A stretch of 25,289 nucleotides of DNA from Bacteroidia bacterium. GTDB taxonomy: Bacteria; Bacteroidota; Bacteroidia; Chitinophagales; Saprospiraceae. A program made the translations under genes and the position numbers. Positions 8,302 to 15,343 of this stretch are shown here, piece by piece. The stretch's first letter is position 1. Each line of letters starts with the position of its first letter. The notes beneath the pieces are model-generated. The model did not search any database and was not told the origin of the DNA. It saw only the letters and a program-made list of their open reading frames with translations. The DNA lies in contig JAUIIF010000006.1 in assembly GCA_030431945.1 (NCBI GenBank), positions 1-25,289 of the forward strand. Reading direction: 5' to 3'.

Positions 8302-8924
8302 AAGCGCGTTTGTTGAGGGATCAGGCTGGTCAGCCGGTTATCGTGGGTGACAATGAGCAGCGTTGCGCCCACCATTTTCGCCTGTTCCGTTAGCAGACTG
8401 ACGACCTGGGCGGTATTCTCATCGTCGAGGGCCGACGTTGGCTCATCAGCAAAAAGTACGGCAGGCTCATTAATCAGGGCACGGGCAATCGCCACCCGTT
8501 GCTGCTGGCCAACGCTGAGTTTGCCCGGCAGGGCATTTGCCTTGTGCTGCAGGTCCAGTTGCTCCAGCAAACCATACATTCGGGAGGCAGCAAAAGCCTT
8601 GCCGGAGAGTTGCTGCGCCAGCCGCAGGTTTTCAGCGACCGTCAGGGCCCGGACGAAGTGGGCCGTCTGAAAAATCATCCCGATGTGCTTACCCCGGAAC
8701 TCGTCCAGCGCCGTACCTGACAGGGCCCCCAGGGACTGCCCGTTAATGATAACGTCTCCGCTGGCCGGACGGCGCAAGCCCGCCAAAAGCTGCAGCATGG
8801 TTGTCTTTCCGCTCCCCGATTTACCGAGTAGCAGGCGTGTTTCACCGGCACCACAGGAAAGGTCAGGAAATTGAAACCTTTCACCGTCCGGGTACTGAAA
8901 ACTGAGGTCCTTGGAAGTTAGCAT
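8298..8924 (-). CDS. ABC transporter ATP-binding protein (LolD/MacB-type)
   Basis: This 208-residue nucleotide-binding subunit has Walker A GKSGSGKTT at 34-42, a Q-loop in MIFQTAH near 82-88, signature LSVGQQQ at 135-141, Walker B AVLFADEPTSALDD from 154, and the switch histidine in IVTHDN near 194. It partners the permease encoded directly after it through a 4-bp ATGA overlap. No periplasmic adaptor (MacA-like) or substrate-binding protein is encoded nearby, so the pair probably forms a self-contained FtsX-type complex. A promoter-like TATCTTGG lies on the minus strand at 8944-8951, 19 bp before the ATG, with a copy of the dispersed motif directly upstream of it. Confidence 0.94.
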   Translation of the reverse strand: MLTSKDLSFQYPDGERFQFPDLSCGAGETRLLLGKSGSGKTTMLQLLAGLRRPASGDVIINGQSLGALSGTALDEFRGKHIGMIFQTAHFVRALTVAENLRLAQQLSGKAFAASRMYGLLEQLDLQHKANALPGKLSVGQQQRVAIARALINEPAVLFADEPTSALDDENTAQVVSLLTEQAKMVGATLLIVTHDNRLTSLIPQQTRL

Positions 8925-8943
8925 AAATAATTATCAGGAATGG

Positions 8944-8951
8944 CCAAGATA
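8944..8951 (-). promoter_or_regulatory. Putative -7 element of the ABC operon
   Basis: TATCTTGG on the minus strand fits the TAnnTTTG consensus except for one base and sits 19 bp before the ATPase ATG. A second TATCTTG lies about 58 bp further upstream (9003-9009). The usual -33 TTG is not clear at the right distance. Confidence 0.45.
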
Positions 8952-8954
8952 AGG

Positions 8955-8974
8955 TGGCGCGCACGCAGGTCCGG
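8955..8974 (-). repeat. Dispersed motif copy 3 (one mismatch)
   Basis: GACCTGCGNNCGCGCC with NN = TG; only the first base differs from the consensus. It occupies the -10 to -35 span upstream of the ABC operon's -7 element, in the divergent gap to the outer-membrane protein gene. Confidence 0.65.
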
Positions 8975-9109
8975 AGATAAAAGTGAAAAAGCGGGGTTTT
9001 GGCAAGATAATTACCTAATTACGGGAAAGGTTCAATTTTTTTCGCCGTCAGGCTCAGCCGTTTACCTGCCGTCGTCCTCCCCCACCCGGCAACTGGGCAA
9101 GCCAATAAC

Positions 9110-9140
9110 TTGACTACGCGCAAACTTGCGTTTATCTTCG
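9110..9140 (+). promoter_or_regulatory. Bacteroidetes-type promoter of the outer-membrane protein gene
   Basis: TTG at 9110-9112 and TATCTTCG at 9133-9140 are separated by 20 bp, as in the known -33/-7 promoter of this phylum (TTG, 19-21 bp, TAnnTTTG). The -7 element ends only 4 bp before the ATG, which implies a very short or absent leader. Confidence 0.6.
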
Positions 9141-9144
9141 CTCC

Positions 9145-9987
9145 ATGTCCAGCCTTCCTTTCTTCCGACACCGGTTGCTCCTCCTATTGGTCGCTTGCAC
9201 CTGCGGCCTCGCCTCCTCCTCCTTATCAGCACAGGACGGCCTGTTTCCTGCTTACGACATTCGCAGCCGGCTCATGGGAGGAACGGGGCTTGCCGCACGG
9301 GGAATTGATGCCCTTTGGACAAACCCTGCCGGTCTCTCCCACACCGAGAAAAAGAAAATACAGGCGGGCGCCACTGCCGAGCAGCGCTTTGGCCTGAGTG
9401 AACTCAGCATGGCCAACATCGGAGCCGCCTACGGGCTGGGCAGTGGCGGTATCGGCCTGCAGTTGGGCAGCTTTGGTTTTGCCACCTACCAGGAAACCCG
9501 GGTCGGACTGGCCTACGGTCGTAAGCTCACCGACAAGTTCAGCGTCGGTGCAGAGTTCACGGGCTTTGCCACCAATACGGAGGGCTACGCAAGTACTTTT
9601 GATGTCACCTTCGGCCTGGGCATCCAGCTCGAGATTGCGCCGGAAATCCACGTGGCTACCCGGATTTTCTCCCCCTTCCGCACCGAGCGGCTACCGGATG
9701 AATATTTGCCGCAGCTGCTGGCCATCGGCCTCAGTTACCGCCCATCCGATCAGGTAATCCTCAACGCAGAGGTACACCAGGATACGGACCACCCCCTGCG
9801 CGTGCGCGCCGGCGTGGAATACTTGCCGGCCGAGGAATTATCCATCAGAGTGGGGATCGCCACGCAAGCCTCCGAGTTATCCTTTGGCCTCGGCTACGAA
9901 ATCATCGAGGGGCTGGACCTCAGTGCGGGCGCCGTCTGGCACGAGGTGCTCGGCGTCTGGCCGGGCATCGGGGTGCGCTGGCGCTAG
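9145..9987 (+). CDS. Outer-membrane beta-barrel protein (PorV/PorQ/FadL-like)
   Basis: This 280-residue protein has a signal peptide (about residues 1-29, ending LSAQ) and alternating hydrophobic and polar strands throughout, ending in an aromatic/basic strand (WPGIGVRWR) typical of barrels. The start of the mature part (RSRLMGGTGLA...DALWTNPAGLSH) matches the beginning of PorV/PorQ and FadL-type barrels in Bacteroidetes, where this segment folds as a plug or first strand. Some relatives shuttle T9SS cargo at the outer membrane, others import hydrophobic compounds; the sequence does not decide. The gene is monocistronic, divergent from the ABC operon and convergent with the hydrolase pair downstream. 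A one-mismatch copy of the dispersed motif lies inside the signal-peptide coding region. Confidence 0.8.
   Translation: MSSLPFFRHRLLLLLVACTCGLASSSLSAQDGLFPAYDIRSRLMGGTGLAARGIDALWTNPAGLSHTEKKKIQAGATAEQRFGLSELSMANIGAAYGLGSGGIGLQLGSFGFATYQETRVGLAYGRKLTDKFSVGAEFTGFATNTEGYASTFDVTFGLGIQLEIAPEIHVATRIFSPFRTERLPDEYLPQLLAIGLSYRPSDQVILNAEVHQDTDHPLRVRAGVEYLPAEELSIRVGIATQASELSFGLGYEIIEGLDLSAGAVWHEVLGVWPGIGVRWR
9195..9213 (+). repeat. Dispersed motif copy 4 (one mismatch, inside coding region)
   Basis: CACCTGCGGCCTCGCC on the plus strand differs from CACCTGCGNNCGCGCC at one fixed base. It encodes part of the signal peptide of the outer-membrane protein. Confidence 0.5.
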
Positions 9988-10160
9988 TACCTTGTCAAGC
10001 AGGTCTTTGTCCCGCATCCGCGGCGTCTTTTCGCGCTGGGCGTCATTGCACAAGTGCCTCCGTAGCTACGGCTGTGAAGGCACTTATTGGCCTAGCCAAT
10101 CACGATAATCCACCAGCGCCTGCTACGCACAAATCTACCTGACAAGTCACTGGAGAATGC
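9988..10160. repeat. Structured intergenic element between convergent genes
   Basis: Near the ends are imperfect inverted copies of CTTGTC(A)AGGT...TTTGT (about 9992-10011 and 10128-10145). Inside are GCGCTGG / CCAGCGC arms, a hairpin AAGTGCCT / AGGCACTT enclosing the palindrome CCGTAGCTACGG, and a small hairpin ATTGGC / GCCAAT. Nested dyads over about 155 bp suggest a REP- or MITE-like repeat. No other copy is in the window, so family membership is an inference. Confidence 0.5.
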
Positions 10161-11060
10161 TCAGCTTGCCGGCACCTTAAAACTGAACGACTCAACAGCA
10201 TCGCTGAGCCGTATTTTCCCCTTTTCGTCCCTGACCAGTTTACCGCCGGCCACCCGGGCGTCGTGCTCAAAAAGTAAGGTGTACTTATGGGTGATTGCCT
10301 CCTGCAGGAGACGTTCTTTCTCGGCCAGGGTCTGGAGTGGCCTTACGTCAAAGGCCATGACCCAGGGAATACTCAGGTGGGCGGCGCTCGGGATCAGATC
10401 GGCACCATACACGACGCGTTGTCCATCCGGCAGGTCCAGCAGCAGCAATTGCATCGCTTCCGTATGGCCATAAACGGTACGCAGGTGAATGCCCGGCAGC
10501 CATTCGTAATCGTTGGCTGCCGCCGGCAGCAACTCGAGCCGGTGGCTACTGGCCAGGGGCTCCAGGTTAGCGGGTAAAAAGCTTGCCGCTTCGCGGGCAT
10601 TTGGCTTCCGGGCCCACTGCCAGTGGCGGTCCGTCACCCAGTGGCGGGCGTTGGGGAAAGTCAGTTGCGTTTTTCCTTGCGCATCGTGATAACTGGCGCC
10701 ACCAACGTGATCAAAATGGAGGTGCGTGAAGAAGACGTCAGTAATTTCTTCAGGTAGCAGCAGGCGCGAACGCAGGTGCGTAACCAGGTTTTGGGGCAGG
10801 GACGGGTTGAAGTGCCGCCGAAAGGCGGGACCGTCTTTTTCTCCGATTCCCGTATCGACCAGGATCTTACGCCCGTCACTTGTTTCGATCAGCAGACAAC
10901 GCATAGCCCAGGTGCAGCGGTTGCTGTCTGCCGTGGGGGGGTAAGCCCGTTCCCAAAGGGTTTTAGGGACGACGCCAAACATCGCCCCGCCGTCCAGTTC
11001 GAGGGTGCCGGCAAGAACGGTAGCTACCGAGGTTATCATAGTCCAGTTGTTTTTCAGCAA
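10161..11060 (-). CDS. Metallo-beta-lactamase-fold hydrolase
   Basis: A 299-residue protein of the MBL superfamily. The binuclear metal motif is THLHFDH at residues 112-118 (H113, H115, D117, H118). Further expected ligands are H197 region (VYGHTEAM), D in VYGADLIPS and the C-terminal FEHD. It has no signal peptide and is probably cytoplasmic. The family includes lactonases, thioesterases and quorum-quenching enzymes such as AHL lactonase-like proteins; the arrangement with GxxEKDGPAFRRHF before the motif fits this broad 'MBL fold metallo-hydrolase' class, and the substrate is open. The start is 18 bp after the stop of the Tat-exported TIM-barrel gene, so the two form an operon. A start at the second Met (residue 8) is also possible. 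Confidence 0.88.
   Translation of the reverse strand: MLKNNWTMITSVATVLAGTLELDGGAMFGVVPKTLWERAYPPTADSNRCTWAMRCLLIETSDGRKILVDTGIGEKDGPAFRRHFNPSLPQNLVTHLRSRLLLPEEITDVFFTHLHFDHVGGASYHDAQGKTQLTFPNARHWVTDRHWQWARKPNAREAASFLPANLEPLASSHRLELLPAAANDYEWLPGIHLRTVYGHTEAMQLLLLDLPDGQRVVYGADLIPSAAHLSIPWVMAFDVRPLQTLAEKERLLQEAITHKYTLLFEHDARVAGGKLVRDEKGKIRLSDAVESFSFKVPAS
10762..10780 (-). repeat. Dispersed motif copy 5 (inside coding region)
   Basis: Exact CACCTGCGNNCGCGCC with NN = TT on the minus strand, where it encodes HLRSRL of the metallo-beta-lactamase-fold protein. Confidence 0.6.
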
Positions 11061-11078
11061 GTCAGCAGACAGTGGGCA

Positions 11079-12035
11079 CTAACGGGCACCCAGGGCGTTA
11101 TCCACGCTTTTCCGGATGGCCGCGTAGGTAGCGGCTAACGCCAGTTCATTATCCATCTGGTTCAGGGTCCTGCTAAAGGGTTCCGCCCTGAGCGGTCCGT
11201 CGTAGCCTATTTTCACCAGTGCCTTGAGGAAGGCATCCAGGTCAATTACGCCCGTTGCGCCGGGCAGTTCCCGGGCGACGTCGGTTTGTTCCCTGATGGT
11301 TAGCTGGTTGTTGGCGTCGTTCAGGTCTACGGCGATGACTTCCTCCTTTTGCCAGATCAGCAGGTCAGCAGCCGTTTCCTCTGCCGTGTACCAGTGGTAG
11401 CTGTCCAGGATGACACCGACGTTGGGCTCGCCGATTTGGGCAATTAGTTCTTTGAGCTCTCTTCCCGTGGAAATGAAAGCGAACCGGGCATTGTGTCGTA
11501 GTGAGGGGGTACCGAGGTATTCCAGTCCGAGTTTAATCCCCTCCCGCCCCAGAACGCGGGCACAGTCGCGCAGCCGGCTGGCGTGTTGCGCCATATTCTC
11601 GTTGTAGCTCAGCGTATCGTGGCCGGAAAGAATCCAGGTACCGATCCGGGTAACGCCCAGTTTAGCAAGGTTTTTTGCGTGTTGTGGCAGGGCAGCTAGA
11701 TCTGATTTGAATTGGGCTTCGGTACGTCGGAATTCCACCGGCAGCCCATTAGCTCCCCAACTGATATTGTGCTTGGCCGCCTTATTCGCGTAGGCGGTAA
11801 ACTGCTTATCTGACCAGTCCGCCAGCCACTGGGCGGGCACCGACAGGGCTTCGTACCCGTGCTTGATGGCGGCCTCCAGCAGGTCGTCTGCGGAACCTTC
11901 CACCCCGATGGCATCGGCCTTCAGACTGATCCTGAATCCACCCTGGTGCGGGCTGGCAGGTGGCGGCCCCGGAGCGGCCGTGGCAAGAGCAGCTGGTAAG
12001 ACCAGGCCGGTAGCGAGAAAGGAACGTCGTTGCAT
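11079..12035 (-). CDS. Tat-exported sugar phosphate isomerase/epimerase-like TIM-barrel protein
   Basis: This 318-residue protein has a twin-arginine signal, MQRRSFLATGLVLPAALATAA, indicating export of a folded protein to the periplasm. The mature part is an AP-endonuclease-2/xylose-isomerase-like TIM barrel. It shows the family segments HGYEALSVPAQWL, GTWILSGHD, LGLEYLGT and the metal-binding candidates in NVGVILDSYHWYTAEE, AVDLNDAN and GPLRAEPFS. Such proteins in Bacteroidetes act on sugars or inositols outside the cytoplasm; the substrate here is unknown. It is first in a two-gene operon with the metallo-beta-lactamase-fold gene (18 bp apart). It is divergent from the dynamin-like GTPase gene with a 134-bp shared promoter region. 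Confidence 0.87.
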   Translation of the reverse strand: MQRRSFLATGLVLPAALATAAPGPPPASPHQGGFRISLKADAIGVEGSADDLLEAAIKHGYEALSVPAQWLADWSDKQFTAYANKAAKHNISWGANGLPVEFRRTEAQFKSDLAALPQHAKNLAKLGVTRIGTWILSGHDTLSYNENMAQHASRLRDCARVLGREGIKLGLEYLGTPSLRHNARFAFISTGRELKELIAQIGEPNVGVILDSYHWYTAEETAADLLIWQKEEVIAVDLNDANNQLTIREQTDVARELPGATGVIDLDAFLKALVKIGYDGPLRAEPFSRTLNQMDNELALAATYAAIRKSVDNALGAR

Positions 12036-12127
12036 GAATCGAAGTGTTTTGGGTAAATATAGAGCACAAACCCTAAGCCCTTTACCCAGGGAGTCCGGAT
12101 ATTTCCGTTAAAACGACGCTGATGTAG

Positions 12128-12134
12128 TACCTTG
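12128..12134 (+). promoter_or_regulatory. Putative -7 element of the dynamin-like gene
   Basis: TACCTTG on the plus strand, 35 bp before the ATG, belongs to the same TAYCTT(Y)G set seen before several other genes here. TTT at 12102-12104 is near the expected -33 position but is not a proper TTG. Confidence 0.4.
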
Positions 12135-12169
12135 TCACCCCTGGAACTAAGAATAAGAAGTCCGATCCT

Positions 12170-13882
12170 ATGGCTCAACTGATTGATGCTAACCTGCAAG
12201 CCAAGCGCGCGCGCCTGGAGGAAATTATCAAAAACCTGCACGAGCTAACGCTACGTATTGGCCATGAAGAGATGGCGCAGACGGTCAGTGATTTGCGCAA
12301 CCGCATTTTTGAACCCTTCATGTTCGTGATTGTGGGCGAAGTGAAAGCGGGAAAGTCCAGTTTTGTCAATGCGCTTCTGGCTACCGGTCGGGAAATCACC
12401 AAAGCGGCCCCGCAGCCGATGACCGACACGATTCAGCAAATCATCTACGGAGAGGAAGAGCGGACCGTTACGATCAATCCTTACCTGAAGAAAATTTTTC
12501 TTCCCGTTGACATCCTCCGGGAAATTGCCATTGTGGATACCCCCGGTACCAATACCATTGTTGAGCACCACCAGGAAATTACCGAACAGTTTATTCCGGC
12601 CAGCGATCTGATCGTCTTCGTATTTGAGGCAAAGAACCCCTACCGACAGTCTGCCTGGGATTTCTTCAAGTACATCCACGGTGATTGGCGTAAGAAAACG
12701 ATTTTCGTCTTGCAGCAGAAAGACCTGGCCAGTGACCACGAGCTTGCCACCAATCTCGAGGGCGTGGCTGAAAAGGCCCGGAAAGAAGGAATCGATGAAC
12801 CAAAAGTGTTTGCCGTCAGTGCCAAGGCCGAAGAGGAAGGAGCTGCTGACAGTGGCTACGGGCCTCTGCGGGAGTACATCACGGCCAACATCACCGGGGG
12901 CAAGGCTCCCGGATTGAAGCTGAACAACAGCATCATCACTGCGCAGACCATCAATGACCGGATTGCAGATGGCTTATTACTGCGCCGGCGCCAGTTTGAA
13001 GCAGACACACACTTCCGGGCCGACATTCAGGAAACCCTCACCGAGCAAACCGACCAAAGCAATAAGCAGGTAGACCTGATGGTGGAAAACCTGCTCCATA
13101 CATACGATAACATTACGCGGGCAAAACTGGAGGAACTTCGGGAAGGTCTGAGCATCTTCGGACTGATGAAACGTTCTTTCAGTGCGACTTTTGGCAGCAC
13201 CCCGGATGCAAAAACCTGGCTGGGCAACCTGGCCAAAGAATTGGAGGAGAACCTCAATACCAAGCTTCGTGCCCGCCTGAATGACAACGTTATCGATCTG
13301 GCGGAAAACATCCAGCAGATGGTGAAGATGATCGATTTGAAAATCCGCAACTCGGCCACCATCCTGAAAAACGACCATGAGCTGTTCAGTGACATTGCCG
13401 AACGCAGAGAGAATGTCCTCCGCGACCTGCAGGATCAGTTCAACCGTTTCGTCTCAAAGACAGAGAATTTTACGGACGAAGAAATTTTCGCTGACCGGGA
13501 GAACCTCACCCCTAACCTGGCTGCAGGAGGAGGGATTGCAGCCCTGGGAGTCGTACTGATGGCCTTGTCTTCAGCTTCCGTATTCGATATATCCGGTGGT
13601 ATCCTTACGACCGTCGGCGTCCTGTTTGCCGGGTTCAGCACCCGGGGAAAAAGGAGACGGATCGTTGATGGATTTGGTGCAGAGATTGAAGTAGGCCGCA
13701 GCAAACTCGCAACGGAGCTGGAAGAAAAACTTAAGGCCTACATCGCTAACCTCCGTACTAAAATTGAAGGTAACTTCTCTCGCTTCGACGAAGCACTGGA
13801 CCGCGAAGAAAAGAATCTGGCGATCCTGGAAGGAACGCACCAGGAAATACGGGAAGAACTGGAAAGCATGATTGTCCGGTAA
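12170..13882 (+). CDS. Bacterial dynamin-like GTPase
   Basis: A 570-residue large GTPase. The G1 P-loop is GEVKAGKS at 56-63, a candidate G2 threonine lies in PMTDT near 85, G3 is DTPG at 123-126, and the G4 position reads LQQKD at 181-185 where most GTPases have NKxD. Long helical segments (about 1-45 and 260-440) give the neck and trunk. A hydrophobic hairpin at about 445-485 (GGGIAALGVVLMALSSASVFD, then GGILTTVGVLFAGF) is the likely membrane-inserting paddle, followed by a basic KRRR and more coiled coil. Family members bind or remodel membranes in a GTP-dependent way. Many occur as tandem pairs, but this one stands alone. It is convergent with folE, with 27 bp between the stops. Confidence 0.9.
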   Translation: MAQLIDANLQAKRARLEEIIKNLHELTLRIGHEEMAQTVSDLRNRIFEPFMFVIVGEVKAGKSSFVNALLATGREITKAAPQPMTDTIQQIIYGEEERTVTINPYLKKIFLPVDILREIAIVDTPGTNTIVEHHQEITEQFIPASDLIVFVFEAKNPYRQSAWDFFKYIHGDWRKKTIFVLQQKDLASDHELATNLEGVAEKARKEGIDEPKVFAVSAKAEEEGAADSGYGPLREYITANITGGKAPGLKLNNSIITAQTINDRIADGLLLRRRQFEADTHFRADIQETLTEQTDQSNKQVDLMVENLLHTYDNITRAKLEELREGLSIFGLMKRSFSATFGSTPDAKTWLGNLAKELEENLNTKLRARLNDNVIDLAENIQQMVKMIDLKIRNSATILKNDHELFSDIAERRENVLRDLQDQFNRFVSKTENFTDEEIFADRENLTPNLAAGGGIAALGVVLMALSSASVFDISGGILTTVGVLFAGFSTRGKRRRIVDGFGAEIEVGRSKLATELEEKLKAYIANLRTKIEGNFSRFDEALDREEKNLAILEGTHQEIREELESMIVR

Positions 13883-13909
13883 GGAATGATCCCTGAACCG
13901 TATCCCCCC

Positions 13910-14506
13910 TTACCCCAGATCGGAAGTAATCAGTTTGAGGAACTCATTCCTGGTCCGCTCAGCTTTGAAAGCCCCCGTAAAGGCGGAAGTAGTGGTAACC
14001 GAGGTTTGTTTTTGCACCCCCCGCATCATCATGCACATGTGCCTGGCCTCGATGACGACAGCTACCCCCAGCGGATTCAAGGTTTTATGGATGGCCTGCA
14101 GTACTTGATCCGTTAATCGTTCCTGCACCTGAAACCGGCGGGCAAAAACGTCCACTACCCGGGGGATTTTGCTGAGACCTACGATGTAACCGTCCGGGAT
14201 ATACGCGACGTGCACTTTACCGAAAAAAGGTAAAAGGTGGTGTTCGCATAAACTGTACAATTCGATGTTCTTGACGATGACCATCTCGGAATAATCCTCG
14301 GCGAACATGGCTGACCGAAGGATCGCTTCGGCATCCTGATCATAGCCCTGGGTCAGGAACTGCATGGCCTTGGCAGCACGCTCCGGCGTTTTAAGCAGGC
14401 CTTCGCGGGTAGCATCCTCGCCAACGCCGGTGATGATGTCGTTGAAGTTGACGGAAAGCTTTTCCGTCACCTTATCGTCGTAGTGAAGTTCTTGGCTGAA
14501 TGACAT
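13910..14506 (-). CDS. folE: GTP cyclohydrolase I
   Basis: This 198-residue enzyme converts GTP to 7,8-dihydroneopterin triphosphate, the first step of folate and tetrahydropterin synthesis. Zinc ligands C87 and H90 (SLCEHHLLPF) and C158 (RHMCMMMRG) have the same spacing as C110, H113 and C181 of the E. coli enzyme. The substrate-binding block IVGLSKIPRVVDVFARRFQVQERLT (about 109-132) is intact. Residues 1-40 are the usual helical N-terminus. It follows the pyruvoyl-tetrahydropterin synthase homologue by 3 bp on the same strand, so the two are co-transcribed. That pairing favours a tetrahydropterin or deazapurine product over, or in addition to, folate. Confidence 0.96.
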   Translation of the reverse strand: MSFSQELHYDDKVTEKLSVNFNDIITGVGEDATREGLLKTPERAAKAMQFLTQGYDQDAEAILRSAMFAEDYSEMVIVKNIELYSLCEHHLLPFFGKVHVAYIPDGYIVGLSKIPRVVDVFARRFQVQERLTDQVLQAIHKTLNPLGVAVVIEARHMCMMMRGVQKQTSVTTTSAFTGAFKAERTRNEFLKLITSDLG

Positions 14507-14509
14507 GGA

Positions 14510-14938
14510 TTACTTTCTTCCTTCCGGGCCGTAGTATTCGGCCGCAATGTTTTCCGTTTCCTGAAGACGAATGCAGTACAACCTGGCACCGTTTTCGTTG
14601 ACTTGAGCTTCAATTCTTTCCCAGAACAACCGTACAATGTTCTCCGTTGTCGGCTGCATTCCGGCTGGCATCCAATCAACATCCAGGTTGAAATTAGCGT
14701 GGTCAACCTCATCGATGATTTCGCGCTTCACGATGGTAGAGAGCACTTTGGCGTCCATAACAAAACCCGTTACCGGGTCTGGTTCTCCAGCCACCGTGAC
14801 GAAAAGCTGGTAATTATGACCGTGCCAGTTTTTATTGGAGCACTTGCCAAAAACCCGAAGATTTTCCTCATCGCTCCACGCTGGAACGTGCAGTTTATGA
14901 GCAGCATTGAAAGTTTCGCGGCGGGTAAGGTACAGCAT
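14510..14938 (-). CDS. 6-pyruvoyl-tetrahydropterin synthase / QueD family protein
   Basis: The 142-residue enzyme acts on dihydroneopterin triphosphate, the product of the next gene. Zinc ligands are H14, H39 and H41 (NWHGHNY); the catalytic cysteine is C33, with D79-H80 completing the triad, and E in LQETENIA binds the pterin. The Cys is followed by five residues before HGH (CSNKNWHGH). That matches mammalian PTPS (CNNPNGHGH) rather than the shorter Cys-HGH spacing of most QueD enzymes, and segments VDHANFNLD and TTENI are also PTPS-like. I therefore lean to tetrahydrobiopterin-type synthesis, but QueD-type preQ0 synthesis is not excluded. TACCTTTG, a perfect -7 element, lies 19-27 bp before the ATG. 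Confidence 0.9.
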   Translation of the reverse strand: MLYLTRRETFNAAHKLHVPAWSDEENLRVFGKCSNKNWHGHNYQLFVTVAGEPDPVTGFVMDAKVLSTIVKREIIDEVDHANFNLDVDWMPAGMQPTTENIVRLFWERIEAQVNENGARLYCIRLQETENIAAEYYGPEGRK

Positions 14939-14945
14939 CGCTAAT

Positions 14946-15206
14946 TTATTTGGGCCGCAAAGGTAGCGAAGTGTAGCCAGAAATTAAGGAGGAAAAGACC
15001 TCGCAGAACAAGGCGTACACGAGAAGGAGAAATTCGTCGGCCCACATCAACAGGAAATTGGGTGCCGACCAGGCAAACTGCGGAGCGGGAACGACTTGGT
15101 CACCGAATATTGGTTTCAGGACCGGCGCATTACCCCTTACTTCTTTCCAGACGCGGAATCTGAAGGTAGCCGCAGCAGCAAAATTCACGTCATCGTGTTG
15201 AAACAT
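14946..15206 (-). CDS. Doubtful small ORF upstream of the pterin operon
   Basis: Counting from the internal ATG at 15206, about 86 codons encode a protein with a polar first half and a hydrophobic stretch (NFLLMWADEFLLLVYALF) near the C-terminus. It is unlike any family I know. In favour: codon use is not unusual, and the stop is close to the next ATG on the same strand. Against: its last codons overlap a consensus -7 element, and no neighbour suggests a role. It could be a leftover of a decayed gene or chance. Confidence 0.25.
   Translation of the reverse strand: MFQHDDVNFAAAATFRFRVWKEVRGNAPVLKPIFGDQVVPAPQFAWSAPNFLLMWADEFLLLVYALFCEVFSSLISGYTSLPLRPK
14958..14965 (-). promoter_or_regulatory. 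-7 element of the pterin operon
   Basis: TACCTTTG on the minus strand matches TAnnTTTG exactly and lies 19 bp before the ATG of the pyruvoyl-tetrahydropterin synthase gene. A T-rich TTAATTT sits near the -33 position without a clean TTG. Confidence 0.6.
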
Positions 15207-15343
15207 GTTACTTTTTTGCCACCCTGGCGTCAACAGCCTGGAACCTGGACAAACAGGTTTGCAGGGAGCTTTTCTCCCTTGCGACTTTCACTCTCCTGGC
15301 GACAACTCACTTCACTGGTTGCCAGAAAAATTAACCACACTTT

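Larger units (their letters stand above)
14939..15343. other. 405-bp intergenic stretch between divergent genes
   Basis: The stretch contains the TACCTTTG promoter element of the pterin operon at 14958-14965 and a small perfect hairpin AGGGAG-CTTTT-CTCCCT near 15267-15283. A 95-codon minus-strand ORF (14946-15233) has a hydrophobic stretch and acceptable codon use but no recognisable family. Its stop lies 7 bp before the pyruvoyl-tetrahydropterin synthase ATG, and its end overlaps the promoter element. The DUF937-OmpA gene promoter must lie here too; I could not place it. Confidence 0.5.

Noticed and set aside
8924..9110. Zur-like operator upstream of the ABC operon
   Set aside because: Only a short ATAATTAT palindrome near the start; too little to call a zinc regulator site.
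9988..12138. 13-base word TAGTACCTTGTCA shared by about 9986-9998 and 12125-12137
   Set aside because: A few shared 13-mers are expected by chance in a 25-kb window, and part of it is the common TACCTTG promoter word.
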